Assembly: GCA_032716605.1 (NCBI GenBank)
Contig: CM064530.1
Location: 7,583,658-7,647,657, forward strand
Source: Paralithodes platypus
Lineage: Eukaryota; Arthropoda; Malacostraca; Decapoda; Lithodidae
Direction of reading: 5' to 3'
Length of the DNA: 64,000 nt
Below the pieces are notes generated by a model that ran no database searches, had not been told where the DNA came from, and was given only the letters and a program-made list of their open reading frames with translations. The stretch's first letter is position 1, and each line of letters starts with the position of its first letter. Below, piece by piece: positions 53,725 to 63,915 of the stretch. The translations under genes were made by a program, and so were the position numbers.

Positions 53725-56074
53725 AGCCCCATCTACACGATCGAGCAGTGTCCGGCGGGCTGTGCCCCTTCACCGGGCAAAGTCTGTTAAACACGCTTGC
53801 GGTGTTGTCCACGCGGCAGCCGGGCAGTGATTGGCCAGTCAAAGTTTGCCAGTGGTCAGAGTAGGAGCTCGGCAGGGCTGGGTCAGTGGGTCCGGTATGA
53901 TCACCATGGTCCCCAACAACAATAATCACAGGACAGTTATATAACCTATATATCCAAGCAGATGCCAATAGGAGGGAGTGTATATCAGCAGAAGCTCGAC
54001 TGGAGGCAACACCTCATGTTTGTTTCAAATGGATGCAGCTACACTTATTTGCAGTATACTAAAAGATTATCCAAGCATAGTTTGTCTCGCATTATTCCTG
54101 AAACTTGTCGAGCAATATACGAAGTAGCCTACTCAATCAAGAGTGCTTGCAGGTGAGATTTATAGTGAGACGATCCAACCTAAGTTTACATAAAATTAAT
54201 TAAATAATGTAATTGCGGATGGTATATTTGAAATCGTCTCGTCGTTGCGATTCCAATGGTATATACATATTTTAATTTTGACCAATTTTTAGGCTCAATA
54301 GGCCTATTTTAAAGTTTAAAAAACTCCATAAACAAGTTGTCTATGGATGGATTTTGTTCATTTTTTTACCATAAGTTCACTTTGACACGCTCAACCGAAT
54401 GGTGTAAACAGAATTAAAATCGGACTATTAGTTTAGGATTTCGATTTTGACTGCCTTCCTGGAGGGCCCAGGGGACCGTTTTTTGGACTTTAAAAGTCCT
54501 CTGTAGCCCAAACTATAAGTCGTTGGGAAGTCTACTTGGTGCCATTCGATTTGTCTCGCCGAGCTGCTTCTACACCTGGTCTTATATTAATTTTCGCCCA
54601 GCCATTCGCCCAGAATCGAAAATATTGTTTTCCAAAATCCCTGTACTGGGTTTAATTAAGCCCAGGAAAATCGATGATTTTGGTCTGATTTTGACTATTC
54701 AAGTTTATGGTATATTTGGAATCGTCTCGTCGTTGCGATTCCAACGTTTTTTTAAGATAAATATATTTCATCATACTTATAGGAATAATTTTAATAAAAT
54801 ATTCATATTGTTAATAATAACTTATCAATATAAATGGGGACGCTCCCCATACTTTATTCTGAAGCTAACATTAAAGTCATACCATCAGTGACATTTAATA
54901 AGTGATTGCACACATTACATCCTGTTTACCTTCCACCAAATTTTCCTGATTGATACCCGTATAATAGAAGGATAAAATATATATATATTTATTAACCCCT
55001 TCTGTACCGGCGAAGTATTTTTGTATTTGTTTTGAGCTACATTTAGACGATTGCATTAAGATTAAAAGGATATATGATAGCTTAAGGGATTAATTGAGAT
55101 CGTCTGTAGCCTTTTAATGGGTAGACGTCCTTCCTAAGCCATGTAAAGACTTATTATAATTGCCAGAATATAATAAAATGGATGTTATCGGTATTGAATG
55201 GGTTAAAGATCAAGTTTTATAACTAAATTAACTTGATCAAGGTAATCTTATACAGTACTAAATTACTTAATATTAATTAATCTCTACAATATATACAATC
55301 ACCGGGTTCTGGTAGGAAATTGTTCACTCTAGTGAGGTTCCCCTATCGGAAGGTTGTTGCCAACATTCCTAAAACCTAAACAAACCTAACAAACCTAAAA
55401 CATTTTCTACTACACTGTTCATTTTATAAAGCATGCAGAATAAAAGATCCAGGGTTCCAACAGCCTTATATTGAAAATTAAAACCAAGTCATCGGACATC
55501 TTTTATTTAACAAAGAAATAAGCGATAGAGTGAAACAGACAATCTATCAAATGTGGAGAGTACGAGAGAAAAAATTGAAAGAACTGAAATAAGAAGAAAG
55601 AAGACTGAAGAGAGAAGAAACAAGAATGAAGGAAGAAGAGCGAAGAAACAAGACTGAAGAAAGAAGATTTCAGAAAAAGGGATGAAAAATTAGATATATT
55701 TATTTTTATTTTTAGACAAAAAGAGCACGTCACAAAAAGAAAAATAACAAAACCTCTTAGGGAAGTGCCAACGTTAAGGCTAAACTTCCCGAATTCCAAC
55801 TGAACTGAACTGAACTTCCCCAGATACCGGTGTAGTCAATTTATTTCTCACAGGCCCCTTTATCCCCATTCCCCCCGGCAAACTGCCGGACAGTTCGACT
55901 TGGCCTTCCTGGAGGGCCCAAATGACCGCCGGAAAACTGCCGGACAGTGCCTGGTGATTTCGCTCAACTGCGTGCACGGGCATATCCCTGGTTTGACCGC
56001 TGAATTTTCCCCATATCGAACATTTCCCTTGTGCCCGACGGGCAGTGCTCGATCGTGTGGAGATGGGGCTTTAG
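53725..56074. mobile_element. PIF/Harbinger-type element remnant with inverted ends
   Basis: AAAGCCCCATCTACACGATC at the left is the inverted match of GATCGTGTGGAGATGGGGCTTT at the right end (about 56053-56074), with matching GCAGTG and CGGGC blocks inside. Inside, plus-strand 53985-54150 encodes SNGCSYTYLQYTKRLSKHSL then RIIPETCRAIYEVAYS, resembling the N-terminal region of Harbinger transposases. The rest of the gene is missing. A family G MITE lies inside (54997-55202). Confidence 0.5.
54997..55202. mobile_element. TTAA-flanked MITE (family G), copy 4
   Basis: TTAA at 54993-54996 and 55203-55206. Ends CCCCTTCTGTACCGG and CGGTATTGAATGGG. Confidence 0.85.
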
Positions 56075-56099
56075 GGTGGGTGCCCTGATGTATCAGGGA

Positions 56100-56260
56100 C
56101 TTCAGTGAACAGTTGCTACAGCTTGATACATCGCGCTGTCCACCACAGCACTGGCGTTTGCCAAATACAGTAGCACACTGGTTGGCCCGAGACTCGAACC
56201 CGCAATCTCACAGTTTGCAGGCGAGTGCTCTACCAACCGTCCTATGGCTTGTGAACATAT
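56100..56260 (-). mobile_element. tRNA-derived SINE with Cys/Ala-tRNA-like head
   Basis: Minus strand from 56247: GGACGGTTGGTAGAGCAC (A box), CTCGCCTGCAAAC (anticodon-arm region) and GCGGGTTCGAGTCTCGGGCC (B box). The anticodon loop is too long for a working tRNA. Confidence 0.6.
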
Positions 56261-56918
56261 AAATAAAAAAAGTATACTGTACAATATGCATATTAAATAG
56301 ACTAAAACAACTACCAGCACTAGGAAAAACCTTTATCAGTCACTTTCAATCTATAGAAGTTGTCTAATGAACAGTTTACATTATATTTTGATATGTTATA
56401 AAGGAATAGTACGCTACCTATGTAAGCCAACTGTACCATTATTCTTAACTCACCCAGCTACTCTTAAGAATGGGAATACACTGCAACTGGATGAATTTAA
56501 AAATATGTCTATTTATCTATCGTCAGTATGGCCAGATGCCTTAATCCCCATGGGAGTGGCTTAGAATTAGGTCTTCTTACCTTTTATTGGATTGTAAATA
56601 TAAAACTATCTGCTTAAGTATTAGGAAAAATAATATTTATACAATTCTTCAGAGAAGCAATTTATTTATATTTTATTTGAACAAGGGACACGAGAGAGGT
56701 AACAGCGCAGGACAACATATTTTGAACACTGAAACAATTGTTAGCTGCCAACCTTAGCTGTCTACCTAAAGATGCTTTGTTATTCAAGGATCATGCTGTC
56801 TGTACAAAAATAATAAAAATTAACTTGGTAAAGTAAGAGAACAGAGAGTTATACAGTAATGCATCATAAGGTCCAGTTTTGTGTCCATATTAACATACTT
56901 GTAATAGTGTATAAACAG
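56261..56918. other. Unassigned
   Basis: A degraded 3' tail of LINE family 5 is visible at 56511-56562 (TCTATTTATCTATC then GATGCC..ATCCCC). Nothing else. Confidence 0.45.
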
Positions 56919-57048
56919 TTATGAAGGGAAAGTTGAGGGGTAAGGGGAAAATGTGACGCTTTGGCTCCCAGTCTGCTGACCTCTAGGTTTGCAGTAGAGA
57001 GGTCAATCAATGGAAGAGACGCCACCACTTGAAATCTAGTTAACTAAC
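56919..57048 (-). mobile_element. (AAC)n SINE, internal fragment
   Basis: Shares ATGTGACGCTTTGGCTCCCA and AGAGAGGTCAATCAATGGA with the other copies. Confidence 0.7.
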
Positions 57049-58099
57049 CCATCAGTGTGTACCAGTGGACTACAGAGATGTGATGTAGCTTATAATACTG
57101 TATAAACAAATGAGATGTAGAGGAACTGATAATGTCGAAGGTTATGGGAGGATAGAGCTTTGAATGAGAGGCAGACAGCGAGGAATGAAGATACAGTATG
57201 TACAATCACACTCGTAGGTCAGGTCTTTCCTCCAGAATTTGAACTCTTGTTATCCATTTAGTAAAAATATGAACATTGAAAATATAGCTGAACTTGTGGA
57301 GGGACATAACTGAGCTACATTATGTGGAAGATTGATTAGCAGAGCTAGAGTTGCAGAAGTCATAAGAAAATGGGAGTCTGCAGAAAGCCGAATGGCCCAA
57401 ACAAGGCAGATCCCTCTTACACCTAACCCTAATTATAAGGCCTTATAAGCTGGGTTTATACAGTCCAGCTCACTAACACCATTAGGACTGACCTCACCGA
57501 AACTGTTAGAGGTCAGAAAACGGGGGTCTACAGAGCGCCGATTGGTCCACACCTGACGGATTCCCCTCACACCCAACCCATCTCGTTGCTGTTGCTGTGC
57601 TCAGGCTATAGTAACGTGTACGTTGGAAGGTGCGTTTGGGGATCTGGCAATTACTGACACTACATTGCAAGGAACTAGAATGATTCTTTCAAAATATAAT
57701 GTAAGAAGGAATTACAATTAACACAGCTACTATTGTACTAGTTATTCATTACTAACATCTTGTTAAACATTGAAACATCTAAACCTACATAACAAAATTA
57801 GTGTTAATTGTAAAGAGATGATAGATTTTGCACCCAAGATCTTTTCCGGTGGAATTGGGAATTATGCAAGGACAGTACAGAAATTGTTACATTGAAGCGC
57901 CAACTTGAACAGTGCACAACATACTGGAACAAGTAATCCCCTTCATTTCTAAATATAACTTTTAGTTAATATGGCTTCCTTTAGGCTATTTGGTTTACAA
58001 TTAAACTATCTCCATTTATAAGTAGTCCAGTTGATGTCAATGCCCTACTGGAATTTCAGAAAATTTTGAGTTTCATTTAGCAATAGTATAGAATCTTTT
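57049..58099. other. Unassigned
   Basis: Within 57365-57585 two similar blocks (GGGAGTCTGCAGA.. and GGGGGTCTACAGA..) suggest an old tandem duplication. No gene. Confidence 0.45.
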
Positions 58100-58611
58100 T
58101 AGTCAATCCTCCGCTTATGTGAGAATATGGGTGACATACTTGCGTAATTGGAATAACACACCTTATGAGATTAATTACTTATGGGCGACACCCGCCTCCG
58201 GACCCTCTTATTTACACCATCTATTATGTTTCCTTGGAGACATTTATGTGGTTAAGGAACATATTAACATCCTAACAGTTAAACAAAGTGGAACATTAAT
58301 TAAAGGATGTCATTCACCTCAAATGAGGAGTAAGAAGGCTTGATTGGTTTGAAGGAGGGTTCTGAGGCAGGGCGAGGCAACTGAGGTGCCCGGACCCCAG
58401 CTTGGTTATTATATTTTCCCTCGCGTGAGGGAGGGGGGGCGTAAGTGTAGGTTTTTACCTATTTCCTTCACTTTCCATCCCTGATTCGTGTAAATGGGAC
58501 CAGCCTCGCATACATGGAATCTGTCAAGTTCTGGACCCCCTCTCCCCCCCACTCCCTTATGTAAATGGAGGATCGCGTGAATGGATCACACATAAGCGGA
58601 GGATTTAGTGT
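58100..58611. mobile_element. Pogo/Tigger-like MITE 4
   Basis: GTCAATCCTCCGCTTATGTG at the left and CACATAAGCGGAGGATTTAG at the right are inverted ends; the style resembles the element at 29756-30255. Confidence 0.65.
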
Positions 58612-58879
58612 ATTTTCAAACACCGTTAGTTTTCCTCTGCCATTTAACTTTAATTTGCCAGAGTAATAATTTTAGTAAGTATAGTAACTGGAATCTTCTA
58701 CCTGTGGCACCAAATATACATTGGTTTAATTTCTACTTACTCAAACAAATTCAATGAAAGAAGTAACCAGTATATTATTGCAGATGAGGGATTTGTCTCA
58801 GTAACTTAATATCTATATTTCATAATATTTTTTAAACTTAGTGAAAGGGGTAACTGGCATGATGGTCTCTTGGTGTTGT

Positions 58880-59003
58880 TCAGGAGAGGACCTTGATTTC
58901 ATTGTCCCTTGTGGGATGTTTGGGAGCAACGGCAGTTTGGTGGTGGTGGTGGTGGTGATGAGGGGTGGCGGGAGCTTCTGAGGGGTTACCGCCAGAGATG
59001 CGT
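58880..59003 (-). CDS. Unrecognised gene, last exon (His-rich tail)
   Basis: Terminal exon of the four-exon minus-strand gene. The acceptor TTTGACAG precedes 59003. One base completes Arg with exon 3, then RISGGNPSEAPATP, seven His in a row, QTAVAPKHPTRDNEIKVLS and TGA at 58882-58880. This phase is the only one that fits exon 3, and the frame differs from the longer open frame in the same place. The poly-His comes from a CAC repeat and may be length-variable. Confidence 0.68.
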
Positions 59004-60028
59004 CTGTCAAATTACAAGAAAACATCCCGTGAGATTATATAAACCTCGGCTGACTTTGAGAGATGATAGGGTGTGAAGTTTTAAAGCAGCAGATAACTCT
59101 TTTTGGTGTTGGGAGTAATGATAATAGATTAGCTTCTTATAAATACTTTGTCTCTAGGAGAAATCTATCTATTGCCTGATGCCGTGATCCCCGAAGGGGT
59201 GGCCACGAACGAACCGCCCCCATGCACCTCTGTCACCAGTCAGTCGACGCCCCTCCTCCCAACCAGCACCGCCTTCATCCATATACTTCCTCACTCCATC
59301 CTTCCACCTCTCTTTCGGTTTACCTCTCCCTCAATGTCCTTCCACCTCGCTCTCATACACCTTCTTAGTAATTCTCTCGCTTCCCATACCGGCCATACGT
59401 TCCATATGGCCGAACCATCTCAAGGTGTTCCTTTTCACACTTTCCATCACATCTACCTCCACACCACACCTCCTTCTTACTTCCTCATTCGTCTGTCTAT
59501 CCCTCCATGTAACTCCGCACACACCAATTCTAATTTGAGAGTAATAAAATACAAGAAAAATATGTGCATACTGTAGGCCTACATGTGTGATATTTTGTCT
59601 GATTGACTGACTTATAGATATAGAATTTGACTCAGAGAATGGTAACCACTGTCAATAAACTGGTAGGGCATATTTGAAAGCACAGGAAATCTAGCAGCTG
59701 ATGATTTTCTGGTCCCTCATTACATGAAGTGGCAACTACCTTGTGACACAAAGCTATGGATGTCTGAGGCCATGAAAGATAGCTGGTGTATTGTCATGGT
59801 ACTGCATGGAGGCTACTTTTGTACTTTCTATTTTTGTGAGAAATACTCATACATGTTACTCCATGATTTGTGTAGTAAAGTAGTCTGCTGATCGAGCCCG
59901 CACTGTCAAAATATTGGTAGATGTTAAGCCCGGGCAACTTGACCTAGCGATTCGTGACAACGCCTATTGTTCCTGGCCACCTCTTCACAGGAATTACGTC
60001 GTCTGGCAAAAAACAAAACAAAAATTAC
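59004..60028. other. Intron 3 of the unrecognised gene
   Basis: Holds a family 5 LINE fragment (59162-59525). The rest shows nothing. Confidence 0.55.
59162..59525 (-). mobile_element. RTE-like LINE (family 5), 5'-truncated
   Basis: 3' end GGCAAT plus short GATA tail; encodes MCGVTWRDRQTNEEVRRRCG and HMERMAGMGSERITKKVYE. Contains a 9-bp duplication (GGCCATACG-like) not in other copies. Confidence 0.85.
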
Positions 60029-60119
60029 CTGATACTGTGTGCCACGGCCGAATCAATCTCGTCCAAGTTGACGAAGAGTGAACCAAAGATGCGAGTGAGG
60101 GACACAGTCACCCGCTCCT
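60029..60119 (-). CDS. Unrecognised gene, exon 3
   Basis: Preceded by the acceptor TGCTATTCCAG and followed by the donor GTAATT. It needs two bases of phase from exon 2, which ends with one base: C + AG = Gln. Reads QERVTVSLTRIFGSLF and VNLDEIDSAVAHSI, then ends in phase 2. No stop in the chosen frame. The sequence is alternating hydrophobic and polar and could form an amphipathic helix. Confidence 0.7.
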
Positions 60120-60346
60120 CTGGAATAGCATTATCATTATTAGTCACATTTAGATATTGTGACATATAACATAATTGAAAATGTCTGAGAGTATTACAAA
60201 ACAATCATGAAAATATATACTGTATATAACACATAATGCCTGTATTTTCAGCACTTAAGTTACTATTCAATGATAGTGTGAATAGATTATAAGAGAAATA
60301 CACTGTATTGGAAGAAAGGAGGAAGTGATTTCTTCACGATATCCCA

Positions 60347-60575
60347 CAATTGACCACTTGCGAGCTTCAGGCTATAAGGAAGTTGGAGCTGTATACATCA
60401 ATATTTAGAAGAACTACCAGCCTAAATAGGGTTGTCGCACATTTGTAAATACATAAAACCCAATTCAACATAATTTGCATCCATTAAAAACCTACATGAT
60501 TATTGCATTTCTGCTTGATAGCAATATTTATGGCTCCAACTTCCTTATAGCCTGAAACTCGCAAGTGGTCAATTA
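60347..60575. mobile_element. Foldback MITE (family F), copy 3
   Basis: Arms CAATTGACCACTTGCGAGCT and CTCGCAAGTGGTCAATTA. It lies in intron 2 of the unrecognised gene, only 36 bp beyond the exon 2 donor. Confidence 0.87.
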
Positions 60576-60611
60576 TACCATTGGTCACAGACTCAACGAT
60601 ATCAGTCTTAC

Positions 60612-60750
60612 GTAGCGCTTGGAGGCTGGCGAGGGTCTGGGAGGTGTTAGCGGCGGTGACGACCCGATCCACAGAGTTGACCATGGTGTTGCCGGCCGTG
60701 GTGGTCTGGTTATGTAGTCCACCACGCACACCCTTCACCACAATCACCAC
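60612..60750 (-). CDS. Unrecognised gene, exon 2
   Basis: Acceptor ATGTTTTTACAG, donor GTAAGA. Phase 0 start: VVIVVKGVRGGLHNQTTTAG, then NTMVNSVDRVVTAAN and TSQTLASLQAL. Ends in phase 1, exactly what exon 3 needs. The frame could also read through the donor (RKTDIVESVTNG) to a weaker GTATAA site, but that would not join exon 3 in phase. Two possible N-glycosylation sites (NQT, NTS) are visible, if the protein is secreted. Confidence 0.7.
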
Positions 60751-60824
60751 CTGTAAAAACATTAGGCAATTAAGTAATACATAGGAATGAATGAAGTCTG
60801 GAGAATGCTTGTGAATAGATGAGT

Positions 60825-61180
60825 GATAACGCGATCGTTGGGAGAGGGGGTCGGGCGCCAGTTGGACTAGATAATAGTCCGTCAGGTGCTTAGCTCGGGG
60901 AGCTGGTATATATAAAGGGTCATACCTGGATGGAAGGTGGGCGGGCATTGTGGTGTGCTCCGCTGCGTGTCTGCCTGCTGAGACTGGAACCTCTCCGGGA
61001 GGTCTGGGGCCAGGGGAGTGATCCTTGGTCTATGGATCTTCTGGGCGCCTAGATGTGTGTAAATTTATATATACTGTATATATATACAGTATATTTTTTT
61101 TATGTTGTGTTGTGTTTTCCCTGTTCAGGCTCTGTCTCGAGTCGGCCACCCCCAGCTATGCAGTATGTGCCTGGGTATAT
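60825..61180 (+). mobile_element. LINE 3' tail of the 20854-23267 family
   Basis: GAATGCTTGTGAATAG, GTTGGACTAGATAATAGTCC, CTCTCCGGGAGGTC and GAGTCGGCCACCCCCAGC match that LINE from its last codons to its end. Lies in intron 1 of the unrecognised gene. Confidence 0.85.
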
Positions 61181-61490
61181 ACATACATACAGTACATACA
61201 TGCAGGTTTTAAGAAATTATGGAGAAAAATTGTTGATCATTCAGGTTTGTTGTTCACCACATGACCATTTCGCATTCCCTTCATCACTCCCTATCTGCAA
61301 AACCATCACATGATTAACTCCTTTACTATGAAAGACCTTTCCTGAGCTGTAGAAGGGTGTTAGTTTAGGTCTCTAGTATCTTATTTAACTTTTAGAAGCC
61401 AAACTGGGTTGGATACTGAACCAGTCTTCACACAAAAATCCCAAGCCCCCACTGTTGGGATTGAACAAGGGACTAACCATTTACTATACA

Positions 61491-61696
61491 TGTATATTCT
61501 TTGTAAGTAGGCGAAAAATTATGACCTCTAGCCTCTGTAACTAAAAAACTACGAGAGTAATAAAGCTAATATGTGTAGCATTTGGGAAGAGTCAGTCAAG
61601 GAATAGACGAGGAAATTTACAGCCAATTTGCTTTAGCCCTTTTTGAGTTACAGAGGATAGAGGTCATGATTTTTCGCCTACTTACAGCGAATATAC
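61491..61696. mobile_element. Foldback element
   Basis: Left arm GTAAGTAGGCGAAAAATTAT and right arm ATGATTTTTCGCCTACTTAC, continuing into GACCTCTAGCCTCTGTAAC and its inverse. About 206 bp, non-coding. Confidence 0.8.
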
Positions 61697-61964
61697 TGTC
61701 ACTCTATCCATTATGACAATAGAGGTACCCCACTTGTCTGAATAATTTCAGTCAATATGTGACACCAGTTTTAGCTCTATTACAGAGCTTAATACCAGTG
61801 TTCTTTTTAGTTATGCCCAAAATACATCACCGTGCAGCTCCACAGTAATCCAAACCTCTCTCCACATCCCAGTCTCCTGTTATCTAACCTATTGTGTATT
61901 GTGTTTGTTAATTTCATTAATCGAATTTAGGAGTAAAGTTGGTTAGTGGAGAGAACATAATAAT

Positions 61965-62095
61965 TATAATTTAAAACTTGCAAAATAAACAAACCAAAAC
62001 TGGGACGACACAAGATAAACACAAAGGAACTAATCAAAATCGCTATGTGGAAATAACGCTTGATAAACTAAAATTTTGAAATAAAAGAACACAAT
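61965..62095. repeat. Dispersed repeat with AACTTGCAAAATAAACAAAC
   Basis: The same block followed by CAAAACT(G)GGACGA occurs near 42424, 42888, 47217 and 51567, sometimes with downstream similarity. Confidence 0.6.
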
Positions 62096-62273
62096 CCACC
62101 ACATCACTACATGAGCAAGTTAATCTGGTTCCCAAGCAAACTAATCGCACATACAGTATAACAATGCACTATCGCCATGTTCAAGGAATTAGTCAATTTG
62201 GGAAGTCAGGGACGTTCTGGTAAATTTTACTGACACTCACTTTCATCACTACCCAAATTCTATGTTGACTCAC

Positions 62274-62454
62274 CCTCTCGCCTCCTTCACTGACCGCCTG
62301 AGACACCCGTTCAGAGACCTGCTGGATAGTCTGTGGCAGATCCTTCACTTGGTCCACCACGAAGTCCCCCAGGTCGTCGATCACCTGCCCCACCGCAGTT
62401 GTCAGAGTCGCTGCAGCAGAGTCGATGGCAGAGACCGTCTCGGAGTGGAGCATT
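62274..62454 (-). CDS. Unrecognised gene, first recognisable exon
   Basis: Minus-strand gene of four exons (62454 to 58880), at least 177 aa. This exon follows a good acceptor (CCACTTTCATCAG) and has an ATG one base in (62453-62451), so the true start may be here or in an upstream exon. It encodes 60 aa: MLHSETVSAIDSAAATL, TTAVGQVIDDLGDFVVDQV, KDLPQTIQQVSERVSQAV, SEGGER. The donor is GTGAGT, phase 0. The pattern of Ala/Val/Ser with regularly spaced Asp/Glu/Gln suggests amphipathic helices as in lipid-associated or exchangeable apolipoprotein-like proteins, but I do not recognise the family. There is no clear signal peptide or catalytic motif. Confidence 0.68.
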
Positions 62455-62762
62455 CTGATGAAAGTGGATATGTTGATTACAAGTTCTTTAGAGTATAGAG
62501 ATTGAAAGAATGTTCATAATGATGCCATTTTGGATACCCAAACACATACTGTAGGGCCACGTTCAAAATAAGATTATTTTTCAGGTTTCCTTCGAATTAA
62601 AAGCTATATCTTAATCAGTACCTATAGTCCTATTGTCTATTGGATTCAGTTAGGAATTAATGGTAAATTTTGTATTAATATTCAACATAATTCTGGACCA
62701 TTTCTGGCTGGAACTTTGGTTATGAATAACGTAAAGCAAATGGCCAGTGTGATTAGTATAGC
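62455..62762. other. Upstream flank of the unrecognised gene
   Basis: No upstream exon is recognised on the minus strand. Nothing else seen. Confidence 0.45.
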
Positions 62763-63071
62763 GGATGAAGTGCGAGAAAGGGTGCAACAGGGGAAGAGGG
62801 TTGTAGGAATGCTGAAAACAGTGACAAGGAATAGGGTGGTGAGCATAGAAATCAAGAAGTCATTGCATGATAGTGCGGTAAATCCAACATTGACATACGG
62901 GAATGCTTGTGTGCTTGCTTTTTGTGGGCAAACTGTTATGTGTTCTTCTCCTGTCACCTCTTTTTCTTTTCTCACATCTCTTGCTGATCCTCCGTACCCC
63001 TTGTGGGAGTAAGGGCTGGCTACTGACTGACTGACATACGGAAGTGAAGCAATGACGTTGTTGGAGATGTA
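62763..63071 (+). mobile_element. RTE-like LINE (family 5) fragment split by a 131-bp insertion
   Basis: Encodes DEVRERVQQGKRVVGMLK, then TRNRVVSIEIKKSLHD and NPTLTYG. The LINE resumes at 63042 (SEAMTLLEM). The insertion 62901-63031 is flanked by TGACATACGG at 62891-62900 and 63032-63041. A poly-G run follows (63072-63093). Confidence 0.85.
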
Positions 63072-63093
63072 GGGGGGGGGGGGGGGGGGGGGG
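63072..63093. repeat. Poly-G tract
   Basis: About 22 consecutive G. Likely unstable in copying and sequencing. Confidence 0.9.
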
Positions 63094-63119
63094 TTTAGGA
63101 CTCATAACTTACTTAATTT

Positions 63120-63327
63120 TTTAGAATATGATTAAAATTACTAATTATGGTGGTGAAGGGGTTAAAACACACCAGACATATTAAATGTCTGGTGTATTTG
63201 ATAAGGAAAGAACTACTCTATGTTTTAGTTGGTGGGATCTGGGGAAACCTGTATTACTTGCTATATAGACTTGTTTGATACCGGTACTAGCCTCTTTGGT
63301 GGGTTCTGGTTTTACTAGCCCGTTATA
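63120..63327. other. Family G MITE end, then unassigned
   Basis: ATGATTAAAATTACTAATTA and GGTGGTGAAGGGGTTAA (to 63163) are the right end of a family G element. The rest shows no feature. Confidence 0.5.
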
Positions 63328-63331
63328 TTAA

Positions 63332-63697
63332 GGGGGGTCACCTGCTTTGTTTTCTCTTTCTCTCCTTTTCTCTCTTTCTCTGGCTTGTATCCATTCGGCC
63401 CCATTCAGCCAGCTGTTTTAAGACGTTTATCCCCATCCAGGTGTCGATTTCTGCCTGGCGAGCGATAGCGAGCCAGCATTGTATGGAGAAACCGGCTTCA
63501 CCGGAGAAATTTTTCTATCGAAAAATGTACAAATTTAGCTTGCTGTCAAAACAAAAATACATATATACGCTCGCCAGGAAAATTTGACACCTGGATGAGG
63601 GTAAACGTCTTAAAACAGTAGGCTGAATGAGGCCGAATGGATACAAGCCAAAGAGAAAGGGAGAGAAAGAGAAAACAAAAATGCGAGGTGGGCCCCC
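63332..63697. mobile_element. TTAA-flanked palindromic MITE (family D), copy 2
   Basis: TTAA at 63328-63331 and 63698-63701. Long inverted arms around GTATCCATTCGGCC/GGCCGAATGGATAC. Shares its right TTAA with the next element. Confidence 0.88.
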
Positions 63698-63701
63698 TTA
63701 A

Positions 63702-63915
63702 CCCATTCTGTACCGGTGATGTCTTTTTCATTTTATTTTACAGCTGTATTTAGACGATTTTGTGCAGTTTAAGGAGGATCTGTGGTAGTAAAAAAGGACG
63801 AGTGAGATAGTTCGAAGCCTGTCAAATAATTGCTGGAGGCCCTTTTTTAAACTGAATACAATCATCTAATAGTAATCACAATCAAGTTAAAAGGACAGCA
63901 CCGGTACAGAAGGGG
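63702..63915. mobile_element. TTAA-flanked MITE (family G), copy 5
   Basis: TTAA at 63698-63701 and 63916-63919. Ends CCCATTCTGTACCGGTG and CACCGGTACAGAAGGGG. Bases 63920-64000 show nothing further. Confidence 0.88.

Noticed and set aside
56184..56247. tRNA-Cys or tRNA-Ala gene on the minus strand
   Set aside because: The anticodon loop is about nine bases and the acceptor stem is missing; it is a SINE head.
60484..60948. 154-codon minus-strand frame as a single-exon gene
   Set aside because: Only 60750-60612 behaves as an exon. The left part is a foldback MITE and the right part runs through the acceptor into intron and LINE tail.
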